Shown: positions 17,811 through 27,679, counted from the first letter of the stretch. The stretch is DNA of 64,000 nucleotides from Plantactinospora sp. BC1 (GCF_003030345.1 NZ_CP028158.1:4278001-4342000); one strand, 5' to 3'. The notes: generated by a model from the letters alone, not told the origin. Program-made: numbers and translations.

Positions 17811-18517
17811 ACGGACCCGTACTCGAACTGCGCGCCGTCTCCCGGCGGTACGGCGACCTGCCGGTGCTGCGCGACGTCGACCTGCGAATCGACCGGGGTG
17901 AACTGCTGGCCGTGGTCGGCCCGTCCGGCTCGGGCAAGACGACACTGCTCCAGTTGATGGGCACCCTGGACCGGCCCAGCGACGGCAGCGTGCACGTCGA
18001 CGGTCGGGACACCGGCCGGATGCGGGACGCGGAGCTGGCGGCGCTGCGGGCGTACCGGATCGGTTTCGTCTTCCAGCAGTTCTTCCTGACCCCGACCCTC
18101 TCGGCCGTCGACAACGTCGCCACCGGTCTGCTCTACACCGGCCTGCCGGCGGCGCGGCGCCGGGAGCGGGCGGTGGCCGCACTGCACCGGGTCGGGTTGG
18201 CGCACCGGCTGCGGCACCGGCCCGGTCAGCTCTCCGGCGGCGAGTGCCAGCGGGTGGCGATCGCCCGCGCGGTCGTCGGCGAGCCGGCCGTGGTACTCGC
18301 CGACGAGCCGACCGGAAACCTCGACTCGCGCTCCGGCGCCGCCGTGCTGGAGCTGCTGCGCGAGCTGAACGACGACGGCACCACCGTCGTGGTGGTCACC
18401 CACGACACCGCGCTCGCGGCCGTGCTGCCCCGCCGGATCCGCCTGCGGGACGGTCGGATCGTGGCCGACGAGCCGGCGCCACCGCGCCGGGTCGAGCCGG
18501 CGGCGGTGGCCGGATGA
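17807..18517 (+). CDS. MacB/LolD-type ABC transporter ATPase
   Basis: A 236-residue nucleotide-binding subunit: Walker [10 protein letters not shown] (about 42-50), Q-loop FVFQQFFL, signature [14 protein letters not shown] (Glu-Cys where Gln-Gln is common), Walker [13 protein letters not shown] and H-loop VVTHD. It belongs to the MacB/LolD class that works with FtsX-type permeases. The GTG start overlaps the adaptor stop (GTGA) and its stop overlaps the permease ATG (ATGA). Confidence 0.93.
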   Translation: MNGPVLELRAVSRRYGDLPVLRDVDLRIDRGELLAVVGPSGSGKTTLLQLMGTLDRPSDGSVHVDGRDTGRMRDAELAALRAYRIGFVFQQFFLTPTLSAVDNVATGLLYTGLPAARRRERAVAALHRVGLAHRLRHRPGQLSGGECQRVAIARAVVGEPAVVLADEPTGNLDSRSGAAVLELLRELNDDGTTVVVVTHDTALAAVLPRRIRLRDGRIVADEPAPPRRVEPAAVAG

Positions 18518-19728
18518 CCGGCCCGGCGTCTCCGGCCCGGCTGCCCCGGTCCCGGCTGCGGGCGGCCGACGTGCTGCCGCTCGGCCTGCTCGGCATCCGG
18601 GGCCGGCCGGCCCGGGCGGCGCTCTCCGGCCTCGGCATCGCGATCGGGATCGCCTGTGTCGTCGCCGTGCTCGGGATCTCCGCGTCCAGCCAGGCCGGGC
18701 TGCTGGCCCAGATCGACGCGCTCGGCACCGACCTGCTCACCGTGCAGCCCGGCAAGTCGCTCACCGGCGAGGAGGCGAAGCTGCCGGCCGAGGCGCCGGC
18801 CATGATCGCCCGGCTGCCCGGGGTCCGGGCCACCGCGCACGTCGGCCGGGTCGACGGCGGCGTCTACCGGCACGACCGGATGCCGGCCGGCAACAGCGGC
18901 GGAATCTCGATCCTCGCGGCCAGCCTCGGCCTGCCGGCGACCCTGGGGGTGCCGGTGGTCTCCGGAAGCTGGCTCAACCCCGCCACCGAGCGCTATCCGG
19001 CGGCGGTGCTCGGCTCGGCCGCCGCGCGCCGGCTGGGCGTCACCGAGGTACGCGGCAGCCCGCAGCTCTTCCTCGCCGGTCAGTGGTTCACCGTGGTCGG
19101 GGTACTCGGGCCGGCGGTCCTCGACCCGGCCGTCGACTCGGCGGTGCTGGTCGGGGTACCGGTGGCGGTGCAGCGGCTCGGCTTCGACGGGCTGCCGACC
19201 AGGATCTACCAGCGCTCCGCCGAGGAGGCCGTGACCCGGGTCCGGGACCGGTTGCCGATGGTGGCGAACCCGGCCAACCCGAGCGAGGTCGAGGTGAGCC
19301 GGCCCTCGGACGCCCTGGTGGCCCGGGCGGCGGCCGAGGCGGCGTACACCGGGCTGTTCCTGGGACTCGGCGCGGTGGCGCTGCTGGTCGGCTGCGTCGG
19401 GATCGCCAACGTGATGGTGATCGGGGTACTGGAACGGCGGGGCGAGATCGGGTTGCGCCGGGCGCTGGGCGCGACCCGGGCACACGTACGCCGGCAGTTC
19501 CTGACCGAGTCGGTCCTGCTCTCCGTCTCCGGTGGTGCGGTCGGCGCCGTGATCGGGGCGGGGATCACGATCGGCTACGCCGCCGCCCGGGACTGGGCGG
19601 TGGTGGTACCGGTCGACGCGCTCGCCGGAGGGCTGGTCGGCAGCCTGCTGGCCGGCGCCCTCGCCGGGCTCTACCCGGCGGCCCGGGCCGCCCGGATGTC
19701 GCCGACCGAGGCGCTCCGGGCCGGATAG
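18514..19728 (+). CDS. MacB-type ABC transporter permease
   Basis: A 404-residue permease with the MacB layout: one membrane helix near the N-terminus (about 36-56), a large extracytoplasmic MacB_PCD domain (about 57-270) and the FtsX domain with three helices (about 285-395), including [20 protein letters not shown], the cytoplasmic coupling signature. With the upstream ATPase, adaptor and lipoprotein it forms an export or envelope-stress system, probably controlled by the divergent two-component pair. The substrate is unknown; antimicrobial peptides or lipophilic drugs are usual for the family. Confidence 0.92.
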   Translation: MTGPASPARLPRSRLRAADVLPLGLLGIRGRPARAALSGLGIAIGIACVVAVLGISASSQAGLLAQIDALGTDLLTVQPGKSLTGEEAKLPAEAPAMIARLPGVRATAHVGRVDGGVYRHDRMPAGNSGGISILAASLGLPATLGVPVVSGSWLNPATERYPAAVLGSAAARRLGVTEVRGSPQLFLAGQWFTVVGVLGPAVLDPAVDSAVLVGVPVAVQRLGFDGLPTRIYQRSAEEAVTRVRDRLPMVANPANPSEVEVSRPSDALVARAAAEAAYTGLFLGLGAVALLVGCVGIANVMVIGVLERRGEIGLRRALGATRAHVRRQFLTESVLLSVSGGAVGAVIGAGITIGYAAARDWAVVVPVDALAGGLVGSLLAGALAGLYPAARAARMSPTEALRAG

Positions 19729-19824
19729 CCGGGGACCGCTGGTCGGGTACTCCCGGATCGCCGTGCCGCACGGCCCGGACCGGCAGGGGTGGTTCGGCGC
19801 CCGCTCACGTACCCTCGAAAGGTC

Positions 19825-19896
19825 ATGAGCGGGCGGAGCGGGCGCGGACCGGCGTCGACGCCGGCCGGCGTGGAGCGCAGCGGAGAGGCGGCATGA
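19825..19896 (+). CDS. Possible 23-codon upstream ORF
   Basis: An ATG ten bases after a TACCCT -10-like box opens a 23-codon frame (MSGRSGRGPAS...). Its TGA overlaps the ATG of the membrane protein gene as ATGA. The coupling suggests a leader peptide, but the sequence is a GAGCG-rich tract of the kind repeated in Micromonospora genomes, so it may have no function. Confidence 0.3.
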   Translation: MSGRSGRGPASTPAGVERSGEAA

Positions 19897-20321
19897 CCGA
19901 GCGGAGCGAGCGGGCGCCCTTTCCCCGGCGGGACGACCAGGGGCGGATCGTGGTCCTGGCCGACCTGCTCGGCGTCGCCCTGGTCGGGGTGGTCGTCGGG
20001 CTGGTGGCGCTGCTCGTCATCGACCTCGGCGCCTCGCTGGTCGGGCTGGGCGAGTTCGGCCGGGCGAGCGGGTGGCTCGCGGTGGTGCTGCCGGCATGGA
20101 TCTTCGTCGAGGAGTTCCGGGCCTGGCGGTTCGGCCCGGCCCGGGTCGCGGCGGCGCTGGTGGCCGCGGCCGTCGGGATCGCCGTCGGACTGCTCGCCGC
20201 CGGGCTGGCCGCCTCGGCCCCGCCGCTGGTCTCGGGTGGGCTGGCGGCGGCGGTTTTCGCCATGGCGTACGCGTTGGTGTGGTTTGTCGGCGTCCGCTGG
20301 CTCGCCGGCCGGACGAGCTGA
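19893..20321 (+). CDS. Four-helix membrane protein of unknown function
   Basis: A 142-residue protein with hydrophobic segments at about 20-46, 60-78, 84-108 and 112-136 and a charged N-terminus (MTERSERAPFPRRDDQ). I recognise no catalytic motif. ATG at 19893 has GAGAGG upstream. The following gene, 14 bases downstream, encodes another small membrane protein, and the two are probably co-transcribed. Confidence 0.7.
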   Translation: MTERSERAPFPRRDDQGRIVVLADLLGVALVGVVVGLVALLVIDLGASLVGLGEFGRASGWLAVVLPAWIFVEEFRAWRFGPARVAAALVAAAVGIAVGLLAAGLAASAPPLVSGGLAAAVFAMAYALVWFVGVRWLAGRTS

Positions 20322-20335
20322 TCGGAGATGCGCGG

Positions 20336-20635
20336 ATGAGTCCCGCCGTGAAGTACACGCTGGGTCGGATCGGGCTGTTCCTGGCGGTCGCCCTGGCGCT
20401 CTGGCCGGTCGAGATGAATCTCTTCCTCAAGCTGATGCTGGCGGTGGCGTTCTCCGCCGCGCTGGCGTTCTTTCTGCTCCGCGGCTGGCGGGACGAGATG
20501 GCCCAGCAGTTGGCCGGGGCGGCGGAGAAGCGCCGGGCCGAGAAGGAGCGGCTGCGCGCCGCGCTGGCCGGCGAGGACCGGCCGACCGGCGCGAAGAAGC
20601 CGACCGACGCGGAGAAGCCGACCGACAGGTCGTAG
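20336..20635 (+). CDS. Small DUF4229-like membrane protein
   Basis: A 99-residue protein with two membrane helices (about 8-27 and 29-48), followed by a cytoplasmic amphipathic Lys/Arg/Glu helix (RDEMAQQLAGAAEKRRAEKERLR, about 52-75) and a KPTDxEKPTD tail with short repeats. The pattern KYTLGRIGLFLA fits the DUF4229 family, usually found near menaquinone genes in actinomycetes. No biochemical function is known to me. Confidence 0.7.
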   Translation: MSPAVKYTLGRIGLFLAVALALWPVEMNLFLKLMLAVAFSAALAFFLLRGWRDEMAQQLAGAAEKRRAEKERLRAALAGEDRPTGAKKPTDAEKPTDRS

Positions 20636-20654
20636 CCGGGCCCGCTGCGGCACC

Positions 20655-20692
20655 GACCCCGCACCCGGACGTCGTTGGCCGGGTACGGGGTC
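20655..20692. terminator. Hairpin between convergent genes
   Basis: GACCCCG pairs with CGGGGTC, then after a 2x2 mismatch CCCGG pairs with CCGGG around a ten-base loop. It lies between the small membrane protein gene and the C39 peptidase gene, which converge here. Confidence 0.5.
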
Positions 20693-20727
20693 GATGATCC
20701 TCCCCAGGTGGGCTGGTGTCGGCGCGG

Positions 20728-22089
20728 CTACCAGTTGGTCGAGCCGGCCAGCTTCGGCCAGGGCTTCCCGCACGGCTTCATCAGGTACGCGATCCCGCCG
20801 GACCCGCCGGAGACCCCGCCACTGGCGTTGATCCGCTTGGTCCGCAGCCAGATCTGCTCGAACTGGTCCCGCCGGTAGACGTTGCGCACCACGTCGTTGC
20901 TGGACGACGCCGGATCGTTGACCACCACGTCGCCGTCGGCGGTGAAGCCGACCACCACGAAGAGGTGTCCCGAGGTGCCGTAGTTGGCCCCCTCCAGCTC
21001 CTCGGCCAGGAAGGACTGGCTGGTGACCACCGGGATCCCGGCGGCGATGAAGTGCTCCACCTCGTCCAGCGAGTGCAGCCGGGTCACCTTGGCGTCCAGC
21101 CCGTACGAGGCGGCGTACGCGGTGTTGAACGGCCAGTTGCCGCAGCCGGAGTAGGTGTAGTCGTAGGTCATCCGGGCGGCGTGGTTGACCGACGGGTCGG
21201 GGTAGGCGGGGTCGACCCAGGCGGTCTCCTCGGCGGAGGGTCTCTTGCCCCAGTACTCCAGCACCATCGTGGTGGAGGTCGGCGAGCACCACGCCTGGCC
21301 GCCGCCGTCGTATTCCGGGTAGTGCCCGGCGTGGATGTTCTGCGAGTAGCGGGGCACCGGCAGCTCCCGGCCCCAGGCGATCCGGCCGGTGCTGGCCGGC
21401 ACGGTGAACCGGTCCGGCACCAGCGAACTCATCGCGCCGAGCAGCCAGACCCGGGGTGAGCGGCGGCTCTCCGGGGCGCGGTAGAGGGTCAGCCGCAGTT
21501 GGTAGGCCCGCAGCAGCACGCCGTTCGCCACGTCGTCGATCGAGAAGGTGTCGGTCCAGATCGTCGAGTACGGGTCGCCCTGCCGGTTCACCGAGGTACG
21601 CCGGATGTCCTGGTCGCCGGCGGCCCACCGGCCCATGACGTACCACGGGGTCAGCGCGCCGGTGTTGTAGGTGCCCTGGAGTTCGATCTGGATCCAGGTG
21701 CCGGCCGGGGTGTCGGCGTTCCACGAGGCGACCAGTTCGCTGGCGTCGAAGCCGACCGGGGTGACCGGCGAGGTCCAGGTGGCGTACGACCAGGTGCGGG
21801 TGGTGCCGGTGTGTGGGTCGGCGTACTCGGTGGTGCCGGCCGGGCGCAGGATCGTGATCCCGGCCCGCGAGCCGGGGACGGCGACGGTGCCCTGGTGGGT
21901 GCCGCGCCGCCAGTCGGAGTAGCTGGAGAAGTCCTGCCAGGTGATCTGCTCGTCGTGCGGCACCGGGCGGGGGCGACCGGGCGCCGAGCCGGCCCGGGCC
22001 GGCACGCCGGTGCCGAGCAGGGCCAGGCCGGAGAGGCCGGCGAGGGTGAAGGTGCGTCGGCTGATCGGGTGGTGCGGGGAACTGGCCAT
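20728..22089 (-). CDS. Tat-exported C39-like cysteine peptidase
   Basis: A 453-residue secreted protein. The leader has the twin-arginine motif SRRTFTL (residues 10-16), a hydrophobic stretch and a likely cleavage after ARA (31-33). Residues about 48-235 are a beta-rich segment of unknown fold. The C-terminal peptidase C39-like domain (about 240-435) has Cys268 in QAWCSPTS, His375 in SGHLFVVVGF and Asn391-Asp392 in VVNDPAS as the likely catalytic set. Such PF13529-type proteins are wall-associated hydrolases in actinomycetes. ATG start at 22089. It is divergent from a secreted M14 carboxypeptidase, so two exported peptidases share a 209-base promoter region. Confidence 0.87.
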   Translation of the reverse strand: MASSPHHPISRRTFTLAGLSGLALLGTGVPARAGSAPGRPRPVPHDEQITWQDFSSYSDWRRGTHQGTVAVPGSRAGITILRPAGTTEYADPHTGTTRTWSYATWTSPVTPVGFDASELVASWNADTPAGTWIQIELQGTYNTGALTPWYVMGRWAAGDQDIRRTSVNRQGDPYSTIWTDTFSIDDVANGVLLRAYQLRLTLYRAPESRRSPRVWLLGAMSSLVPDRFTVPASTGRIAWGRELPVPRYSQNIHAGHYPEYDGGGQAWCSPTSTTMVLEYWGKRPSAEETAWVDPAYPDPSVNHAARMTYDYTYSGCGNWPFNTAYAASYGLDAKVTRLHSLDEVEHFIAAGIPVVTSQSFLAEELEGANYGTSGHLFVVVGFTADGDVVVNDPASSSNDVVRNVYRRDQFEQIWLRTKRINASGGVSGGSGGIAYLMKPCGKPWPKLAGSTNW

Positions 22090-22221
22090 CGATGCTCCGC
22101 GGGGACGAAGGTCGGGGTCCTGTCGCCACTATTCCGCTTGGCAGGAACTTTCGCCAGATGTCCGAGCCAAGAAAATCTTTGCCGGGAGAAGGGTGCAACT
22201 GGCATTGGACGTCAAGTGATC

Positions 22222-22233
22222 CATATTGATATG
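22222..22233. promoter_or_regulatory. Dyad CATAT-TG-ATATG between two exported peptidase genes
   Basis: A 12-bp perfect inverted repeat downstream of TTGGAC (22205-22210), in an AT-rich patch that stands out from its surroundings. It could overlap the -10 region of the carboxypeptidase promoter or be an operator. Confidence 0.35.
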
Positions 22234-22298
22234 ACCATGGTACGGATGGTGCAGTGTGCACTACCCAGCGGAGTCCTCCCTACCCCCAGGAGGTTTAC

Positions 22299-24215
22299 AT
22301 GCCCTTCCGCACCTGGATCTCCGGGCCGTCGATCCGGCACCGGACCCGGGCCGGCACGCTCGCCGGCACGGTCGTGCTCGGACTCGTCGTGGCCGGGATC
22401 GGTCCGGCGGCCGGCACCGCCAGCGCCCAACCGGACCGGGCCGGCACCGAACCCGCCACCAGCGCCGAATACCGGGTGACCGGGCCGCGCACCCTGGCCG
22501 ACCGCAACGCCGTGGCCGCCACCGGTACCAGCATCGACTACGCCGAACACGGCGCGCTCTACGTCACCGCCACCCCGGCCGAGGTGAAGGCGATCACCGC
22601 GCTCGGCTTCGAGGTGGCGGCCGTACCGGCACCGCCGGACCGGGGCCAGCACCAGCACGACGGCGACGTCGGGGTGCTCGACTTCCCGCCGGCCGACTCG
22701 GCGTACCACAACTACGCCGAACTGAACGCGGTGCTCAACCAGGTCGTCGCCGACCATCCGAGCATCGCCCGCCGGTTAAGCATGGGCACCTCCTACGAGG
22801 GACGCGACCTGCCGGTCATCAAGATCTCCGACAACGTCGGCACCGACGAGAACGAGCCGGAGATCCTCTTCAACTCGCAGCAGCACGCCCGCGAGCACCT
22901 GACCGTCGAGATGGCGATCTATCTGCTGAACCTCTTCACCGACAACTACGGCTCCGACTCCCGGATCACCAACATCGTCAACACCCGGGAGATCTGGATC
23001 GTCCCGACGGTCAACCCGGACGGCAGCGAGTACGACATCGCCACCGGCTCCTACCGGTCCTGGCGGAAGAACCGGCAGCCGAACAGCGGCTCGTCCAACG
23101 TCGGCACCGACCTGAACCGCAACTGGGGCTACAACTGGGGCTGCTGCGGCGGCTCCTCCGGCTCGACCTCCTCGGAGACCTACCGGGGCCCGTCGGCGTT
23201 CTCCGCCCCGGAAACCGCCCGACTGCGCGACTTCGTCAACAGCCGGGTCGTCGGCGGTACCCAGCAGATCAAGGTCAACATCGACTTCCACACGTACTCG
23301 CAGCTGGTGCTCTGGCCGTACGGCTACACCACCGCGAACACCGGGCCGGGGCTCAACGCCGACCAGGAGCGGACCTTCCGCACCCTCGGCCAGCAGATGG
23401 CCGCCACCAACGGCTACACCCCGGAACAGTCCAGCGACCTCTACATCACCGACGGGGACAGCCTGGACTGGATGTGGGCCACCCACAACATCTTCGCGTA
23501 CACCTTCGAGATGTACCCGGGCTCGGCCGGCGGCGGCGGCTTCTACCCGCCGGACGAGGTGATCCCCGCGCAGACCTCCCGCAACCGGGAGGCGGTGCTG
23601 ATCCTCAGCGAGTACGCCGACTGCCCGTACCGGGTGGTCGGGCTCCAGGCGACGTACTGCGGCAGCGGCGGTGGCGGCACCACCGTCTGGTCGGACACCT
23701 TCGAGACCGCGACCGGCTGGACCGTCAACCCGGCCGGTACCGACACCGCCACCTCGGGGGCGTGGGAACGGGGTACCGCCCAGGCGACCAGCTCCAGCGG
23801 CGCCAAGCAGCTCGCCCCGTACGCCGGCAGCAACGACCTGGTCACCGGCCGGCTCGCCGGTGCGGCGGCCGGTGACCACGACGTGGACGGCGGCGTGACC
23901 AGCGCCCAGTCACCGGCGATCACCCTGCCCGCGAGCGGCACGTTGACGCTCTCCCTGGCCTGGTATCTCGCGCACGGGTCGAACGCCTCGACCGCGGACT
24001 ACCTGCGGGTCAGCGTGGTGCACAGTGGTGGGACGACCCAACTGCTCAACCAGGCCGGCGCGGCCAGCAACCGCAACGGCAGCTGGACCACGGCCACCGC
24101 CAACCTGTCGGCGTACGCCGGGCAGTCGGTGCGGCTGCTGGTGCAGGCCGCCGACGCCTCCGGGGCCAGCCTGGTCGAGGCGGCGGTCGACAACGTGACC
24201 GTCACCAGCTCCTAG
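22299..24215 (+). CDS. Secreted M14 zinc carboxypeptidase with C-terminal beta domain
   Basis: A 638-residue secreted metallopeptidase. Signal peptide about 1-43 (ends GTASA/Q). The M14 domain (about 135-425) has zinc ligands His196 and Glu199 (QQHAREH) and His331 (FHTYSQL), and catalytic Glu404 in YTFEMYPG; [13 protein letters not shown] provides substrate-binding residues. After a Gly-rich linker, residues about 485-638 ([14 protein letters not shown] ... [12 protein letters not shown]) form a jelly-roll type domain often attached to secreted peptidases. ATG at 22299 has a textbook AGGAGG five bases upstream. Expected to trim C-terminal residues from extracellular peptides. Confidence 0.93.
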   Translation: MPFRTWISGPSIRHRTRAGTLAGTVVLGLVVAGIGPAAGTASAQPDRAGTEPATSAEYRVTGPRTLADRNAVAATGTSIDYAEHGALYVTATPAEVKAITALGFEVAAVPAPPDRGQHQHDGDVGVLDFPPADSAYHNYAELNAVLNQVVADHPSIARRLSMGTSYEGRDLPVIKISDNVGTDENEPEILFNSQQHAREHLTVEMAIYLLNLFTDNYGSDSRITNIVNTREIWIVPTVNPDGSEYDIATGSYRSWRKNRQPNSGSSNVGTDLNRNWGYNWGCCGGSSGSTSSETYRGPSAFSAPETARLRDFVNSRVVGGTQQIKVNIDFHTYSQLVLWPYGYTTANTGPGLNADQERTFRTLGQQMAATNGYTPEQSSDLYITDGDSLDWMWATHNIFAYTFEMYPGSAGGGGFYPPDEVIPAQTSRNREAVLILSEYADCPYRVVGLQATYCGSGGGGTTVWSDTFETATGWTVNPAGTDTATSGAWERGTAQATSSSGAKQLAPYAGSNDLVTGRLAGAAAGDHDVDGGVTSAQSPAITLPASGTLTLSLAWYLAHGSNASTADYLRVSVVHSGGTTQLLNQAGAASNRNGSWTTATANLSAYAGQSVRLLVQAADASGASLVEAAVDNVTVTSS

Positions 24216-24223
24216 CGGTGCGA

Positions 24224-24254
24224 CCCCGGGCCCGCTCGGTGGGCGGGCTCGGGG
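24224..24254. terminator. Hairpin between convergent genes
   Basis: A 12-bp stem (CCCCGGGCCCGC with GCGGGCTCGGGG, one G-U pair) around a seven-base loop, in the short gap between the carboxypeptidase and recQ stops. Probably a two-way terminator. Confidence 0.6.
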
Positions 24255-24260
24255 CGCGGC

Positions 24261-26120
24261 TCACTCCGCGAGGGTGTCCAGGATCTGCTGCCCGTACTTC
24301 GCGAGCTTGTTCTCCCCGACACCGTTGACCCGGGCCAGCTCGGCCAGGGTCGTCGGCGGCTCGGCCGCGATCTGCCGCAGGGTCGCGTCGTGGAAGATGA
24401 CGTACGCCGGTACGCCCTGCTCCTTGGCGGTCGCCGCCCGCCAGGCCCGGAGCCGTTCGAAGACCGGCTCGGCGGTCGGCGGCAGCGCGACGGCGGCGGC
24501 ACCGGCGGCCCGGGGCTTCCCGGCCCGGCCGCTCGACGCGGCCCGGGGTGCCTCCCGGCGCATCCGCACCTCGCGCCGCTTGCCGAGGACGTCCCCGCTG
24601 CTCTCGGTGAGCACCAGCGTGCCGTAGTCGCCCTCGACCGCCAGCAGTCCCTGGGCGAGGAGTTGCCGGACCACCCCGCGCCACTCGGACTCGGTCAGCT
24701 CGGTGCCGATGCCGAAGACGCTGAGCGTGTCGTGCCGGTGCTGGATGACCTTCTCGGTCTGCCGGCCGAGCAGGATGTCGATGGACTGGCCGGCGCCGAA
24801 CCGCTGGTCGCGCTCGCGGTGCAGCCGCAGCACGGTGGAGAGGAGTTTCTGCGCCGCGACGGTGCCGTCCCAGGACTCGGGCGGGGACAGGCAGGTGTCG
24901 CAGTTGCCGCACGGCCCGCTCTGCTGACCGAAGTATTCGAGGAGTCGGATCCGCCGGCACTCGACCGTCTCGCAGAGCGCCAGCATCGCGTCGAGGTGTG
25001 TGCCGAGCACCCGGCGCCGGGCCAGGTCGCCGTCGGAACCCTCGATCAGCTTGCGCTGCTGCACCACGTCCTGGAGCCCGTACGCCAGCCAGGCGGTCGA
25101 GGGGAGCCCGTCCCGGCCGGCCCGACCGGTCTCCTGGTAGTAGCCCTCGATCGATTTCGGCAGGTCCAGATGGGCGACGAAGCGTACGTCCGGCTTGTCG
25201 ATCCCCATCCCGAAGGCGATCGTCGCGACCATCACCAGCCCGTCCTCGCGGAGGAACCGCTGCTGGTTGGCGGCCCGGGTCGGCGCGTCGAGCCCGGCGT
25301 GGTACGGCAGTGCCGGGATGCCGTTCTGGACCAGGAACTCGGCGGTCTTCTCCACCGAGGCCCGGGAGAGGCAGTAGACGATGCCGGCGTCGCCGGGATG
25401 CTCGGTGCGGAGCAGGTCGAGGAGCTGCTTCTTCGGCTCCCGCTTCGGCACGATCCGATACTGGATGTTCGGCCGGTCGAAGCTGGCGACGAAGTGCCGG
25501 GCGTCCTTGAGGTTGAGCCGGGCCGCGATCTCGGCGTGGGTGTCCGGGGTGGCGGTGGCGGTCAGCGCGATCCTGGGCACCGCCGGCCACCGCTCGTGCA
25601 GCATCGACAGGGCCAGGTAGTCGGGGCGGAAGTCGTGGCCCCACTGGGCGACGCAGTGCGCCTCGTCGATCGCGAAGAGCGCGATGTTGCCTCGGTCGAG
25701 CAGCCGGAGCACGTGTTCGGAGCGGAGCGCCTCGGGGGCGAGGTAGAGCAGGTCGACCTCGCCCGCCAGGAAGGCCGCCTCGACCAGCCGCCGGGTCTCG
25801 AAATCCTGGGTGGAGTTGAGGAAGCCGGCGCGTACCCCGAGGGTGGTCAGCGCGTCGACCTGGTCCTGCATCAGCGCGATGAGCGGCGAGATCACCACTC
25901 CGACCCCGTCCCGGACGAGCGCGGGGATCTGGTAGCAGAGCGACTTGCCGCCGCCGGTCGGCATCAGCACCAGCGCGTCGCCGCCGCGCACGACCTGGTC
26001 GATGATCTCGCGCTGCTCGCCACGGAAGCTGTCGTAGCCGAAGACCCGGCGCAGCACGTCGAGGGCGTCGCCGGTCCGTTGCTCGGTCTCGTCGGTGTGC
26101 TGGTCGGTGGGGAGGGCCAT
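24261..26120 (-). CDS. recQ: ATP-dependent DNA helicase RecQ
   Basis: A 619-residue 3'-5' DNA helicase. The helicase core has Walker A MPTGGGKS (53-60), the Walker B box AIDEAHC, TATAT, and the [12 protein letters not shown] motif VI. A zinc-binding RecQ-Ct follows with the Cys set C..EC....CGNCDTC (about 400-425), then a winged helix, and a C-terminal HRDC domain (about 540-619, [17 protein letters not shown]). The domain order and length match full RecQ. Start ATG at 26120; it is divergent from the ArsR gene with 102 bases between. Confidence 0.95.
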   Translation of the reverse strand: MALPTDQHTDETEQRTGDALDVLRRVFGYDSFRGEQREIIDQVVRGGDALVLMPTGGGKSLCYQIPALVRDGVGVVISPLIALMQDQVDALTTLGVRAGFLNSTQDFETRRLVEAAFLAGEVDLLYLAPEALRSEHVLRLLDRGNIALFAIDEAHCVAQWGHDFRPDYLALSMLHERWPAVPRIALTATATPDTHAEIAARLNLKDARHFVASFDRPNIQYRIVPKREPKKQLLDLLRTEHPGDAGIVYCLSRASVEKTAEFLVQNGIPALPYHAGLDAPTRAANQQRFLREDGLVMVATIAFGMGIDKPDVRFVAHLDLPKSIEGYYQETGRAGRDGLPSTAWLAYGLQDVVQQRKLIEGSDGDLARRRVLGTHLDAMLALCETVECRRIRLLEYFGQQSGPCGNCDTCLSPPESWDGTVAAQKLLSTVLRLHRERDQRFGAGQSIDILLGRQTEKVIQHRHDTLSVFGIGTELTESEWRGVVRQLLAQGLLAVEGDYGTLVLTESSGDVLGKRREVRMRREAPRAASSGRAGKPRAAGAAAVALPPTAEPVFERLRAWRAATAKEQGVPAYVIFHDATLRQIAAEPPTTLAELARVNGVGENKLAKYGQQILDTLAE

Positions 26121-26197
26121 CCGGCGGATTCTACGAGCCCCACCCGACGGAAACGTACCGCTTGCTTCGACCCCCGGTCGAGTCGTACGGTACCAAT

Positions 26198-26211
26198 TAG
26201 TTCCGGAACTA
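26198..26211. promoter_or_regulatory. 14-bp perfect palindrome, probable ArsR operator
   Basis: TAGTTCC followed by GGAACTA, immediately before the AGGAGGT ribosome site of the ArsR gene. Its position at the start of the transcript or promoter and its perfect symmetry suggest autoregulation by the ArsR protein. Confidence 0.6.
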
Positions 26212-26222
26212 GGAGGTACCGA

Positions 26223-26651
26223 ATGGCACGCGACACCCTCACCGTGGCCTTCGCGGCGCTCGCCGACCCGACCCGACGGGCGATCCTGGACCGGCTGCTG
26301 CACGGCGACGCCTCGGTCACCGAACTCGCCGAACCGTTCGCGATGACGCCCCGGGCCGTCTCCAAGCACGTCGCGGTCTTGGAGGCCGCCGGCCTGGTCA
26401 CCCGGGCCCGGGACGCGCAGCGCCGGCCCAGCCGGATCCGAGCCGAACCGCTGGCCGACATCGACGCCTGGCTCGGCGCGTACCGGCGGCTCTGGCAGCA
26501 CCGGTTCGACCAACTCGACGAGCGGCTCGCCCAACTCCAGGGCGAACCCGCCGACAGGCAAGCACCTGACGACAGACCAGCACCTGACGACAGACCAGAG
26601 ACCGACGGCGGGCGAGAGCCCGACAACCGGGAAGAGAGCAGGAAACCGTGA
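26223..26651 (+). CDS. ArsR-family transcriptional regulator
   Basis: A 142-residue regulator with a winged helix at about 5-90 ([50 protein letters not shown]). It lacks metal-binding Cys motifs and belongs to the class paired with SRPBCC (AHSA1) proteins. The last 35 residues are a hydrophilic Asp/Arg/Pro tail encoded in part by an 18-bp tandem duplication. ATG at 26223 follows AGGAGGT. Its stop overlaps the next start, so the regulator and the SRPBCC protein are coupled. The perfect palindrome just upstream is the likely operator. Confidence 0.9.
   Translation: MARDTLTVAFAALADPTRRAILDRLLHGDASVTELAEPFAMTPRAVSKHVAVLEAAGLVTRARDAQRRPSRIRAEPLADIDAWLGAYRRLWQHRFDQLDERLAQLQGEPADRQAPDDRPAPDDRPETDGGREPDNREESRKP
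26563..26598. repeat. 18-bp perfect tandem duplication in the ArsR gene tail
   Basis: CACCTGACGACAGACCAG occurs at 26563-26580 and again at 26581-26598, encoding the hexapeptide APDDRP twice. In frame, so copy number could vary without breaking the gene. Confidence 0.95.
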
Positions 26652-27115
26652 TGGCAGCAGAGACACCCCGCATTCCGATCGTCCGGGTCTTCGACGCGCC
26701 CCGGGACCTCGTGTTCCGCACCTGGACCCGGCCCGAGGAGGTCGGCACCTGGTTCGCCCCGCCGGGTTTCCAGGTGACCCGGTGTGAACTGGACGCGCGG
26801 CCCGGCGGACGGTGGCAGGTCGAGTTCCGCTCCCCCGAGGGCGCCACCCACCGGGAGTACGGCGAGTTCCGCGAGGTCGTACCGCCCGAGCGGCTGGTCT
26901 TCACGCTGATCCAGTCGGACGATGCCGGCAACACCGGGGCGGAGACGGTGGTGACCGTGCTCCTCGCCGACCACGACGGCAAGACCGAAATGACCTTCGA
27001 GCAGACCGGCTTCGAGTCCGTCGCCGTACGTGACGGCAACGCCGAGGGCTGGCGGGGCTGCTTCGACAAGCTCGACGCGCACCTCGTCGACGTGTCCACC
27101 GGGAGGACGTCGTGA
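26651..27115 (+). CDS. SRPBCC (AHSA1-type) domain protein
   Basis: A 154-residue single-domain protein with the START-like helix-grip pattern: [31 protein letters not shown] at the N-terminus, [13 protein letters not shown] in the middle and [15 protein letters not shown] at the C-terminal helix. Such proteins bind hydrophobic ligands in a deep cavity; the ligand is unknown. ATG at 26651 overlaps the ArsR stop; a GTG codon directly before it is an alternative. The stop overlaps the next gene as GTGA, giving a compact three-gene operon. Confidence 0.88.
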   Translation: MAAETPRIPIVRVFDAPRDLVFRTWTRPEEVGTWFAPPGFQVTRCELDARPGGRWQVEFRSPEGATHREYGEFREVVPPERLVFTLIQSDDAGNTGAETVVTVLLADHDGKTEMTFEQTGFESVAVRDGNAEGWRGCFDKLDAHLVDVSTGRTS

Positions 27116-27540
27116 CGCAGACCGGTGCCGAGCAGGAGATCCGCCGGGAGTTCGCGGAGTGGTTCCGGGACTCCGCCGCGAAGGATCTCGATGCGGTGAT
27201 GACGAAGATCGCCCCCGACGTGGTCTCGTACGAGCACGCGGCCCCGTTGGTGCACCGGGGCGCGGACGCGGTCCGGGAGGTCTGCCGGCAGGGCTTCGAA
27301 CTGGCCGAGGGCGACTTCCGGTGGGACGTCCCGGACCTGGAGGTCGTGGTCCGGGACGACATCGCGGTCACCTGGGGGCTCAACCGGATGCGCGTCCAGG
27401 AGCCGGGTAGCGAGCCGGTCGAGACCTGGTCACGCGGGACCCGGGTGTTCCGGAAGGTCGACGGCCGGTGGCAGATGATCCACCAACACGTCTCGTTCCC
27501 GTTCGACCCGTCGACCGGCCAGATCACCACCGGCGGCTGA
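27112..27540 (+). CDS. SnoaL/NTF2-like protein
   Basis: A 142-residue cystatin-fold protein of the NTF2/SnoaL-like (DUF4440-type) group: REFAEWFRDSAAKDLDAVMTKIAPDVVSYEH at the N-terminus, then the antiparallel sheet ending VFRKVDGRWQMIHQHVSFPFDP. These domains serve as small enzymes or ligand binders; no catalytic residues can be assigned. The GTG start overlaps the SRPBCC stop. A strong hairpin 32 bases after the stop closes the operon. Confidence 0.85.
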   Translation: MTQTGAEQEIRREFAEWFRDSAAKDLDAVMTKIAPDVVSYEHAAPLVHRGADAVREVCRQGFELAEGDFRWDVPDLEVVVRDDIAVTWGLNRMRVQEPGSEPVETWSRGTRVFRKVDGRWQMIHQHVSFPFDPSTGQITTGG

Positions 27541-27571
27541 GTCGGCAGTCGCAGAGCGGCAGTCGGTAGTG

Positions 27572-27593
27572 CCCGGCCGGGCGGGCGGCCGGG
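27572..27593 (+). terminator. Terminator hairpin after the ArsR operon
   Basis: CCCGGCCG and CGGCCGGG form a perfect 8-bp stem around GGCGGG, downstream of the SnoaL-like gene and before the cobalamin riboswitch promoter region. Confidence 0.6.
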
Positions 27594-27679
27594 ACACCTC
27601 CTCCGCTGCCGCCGGACCAATCCTGATCAGCGGGAACGGTCTGCGGATGGCGCTATGCCGCTGCCGGGTCACTCAGCGG

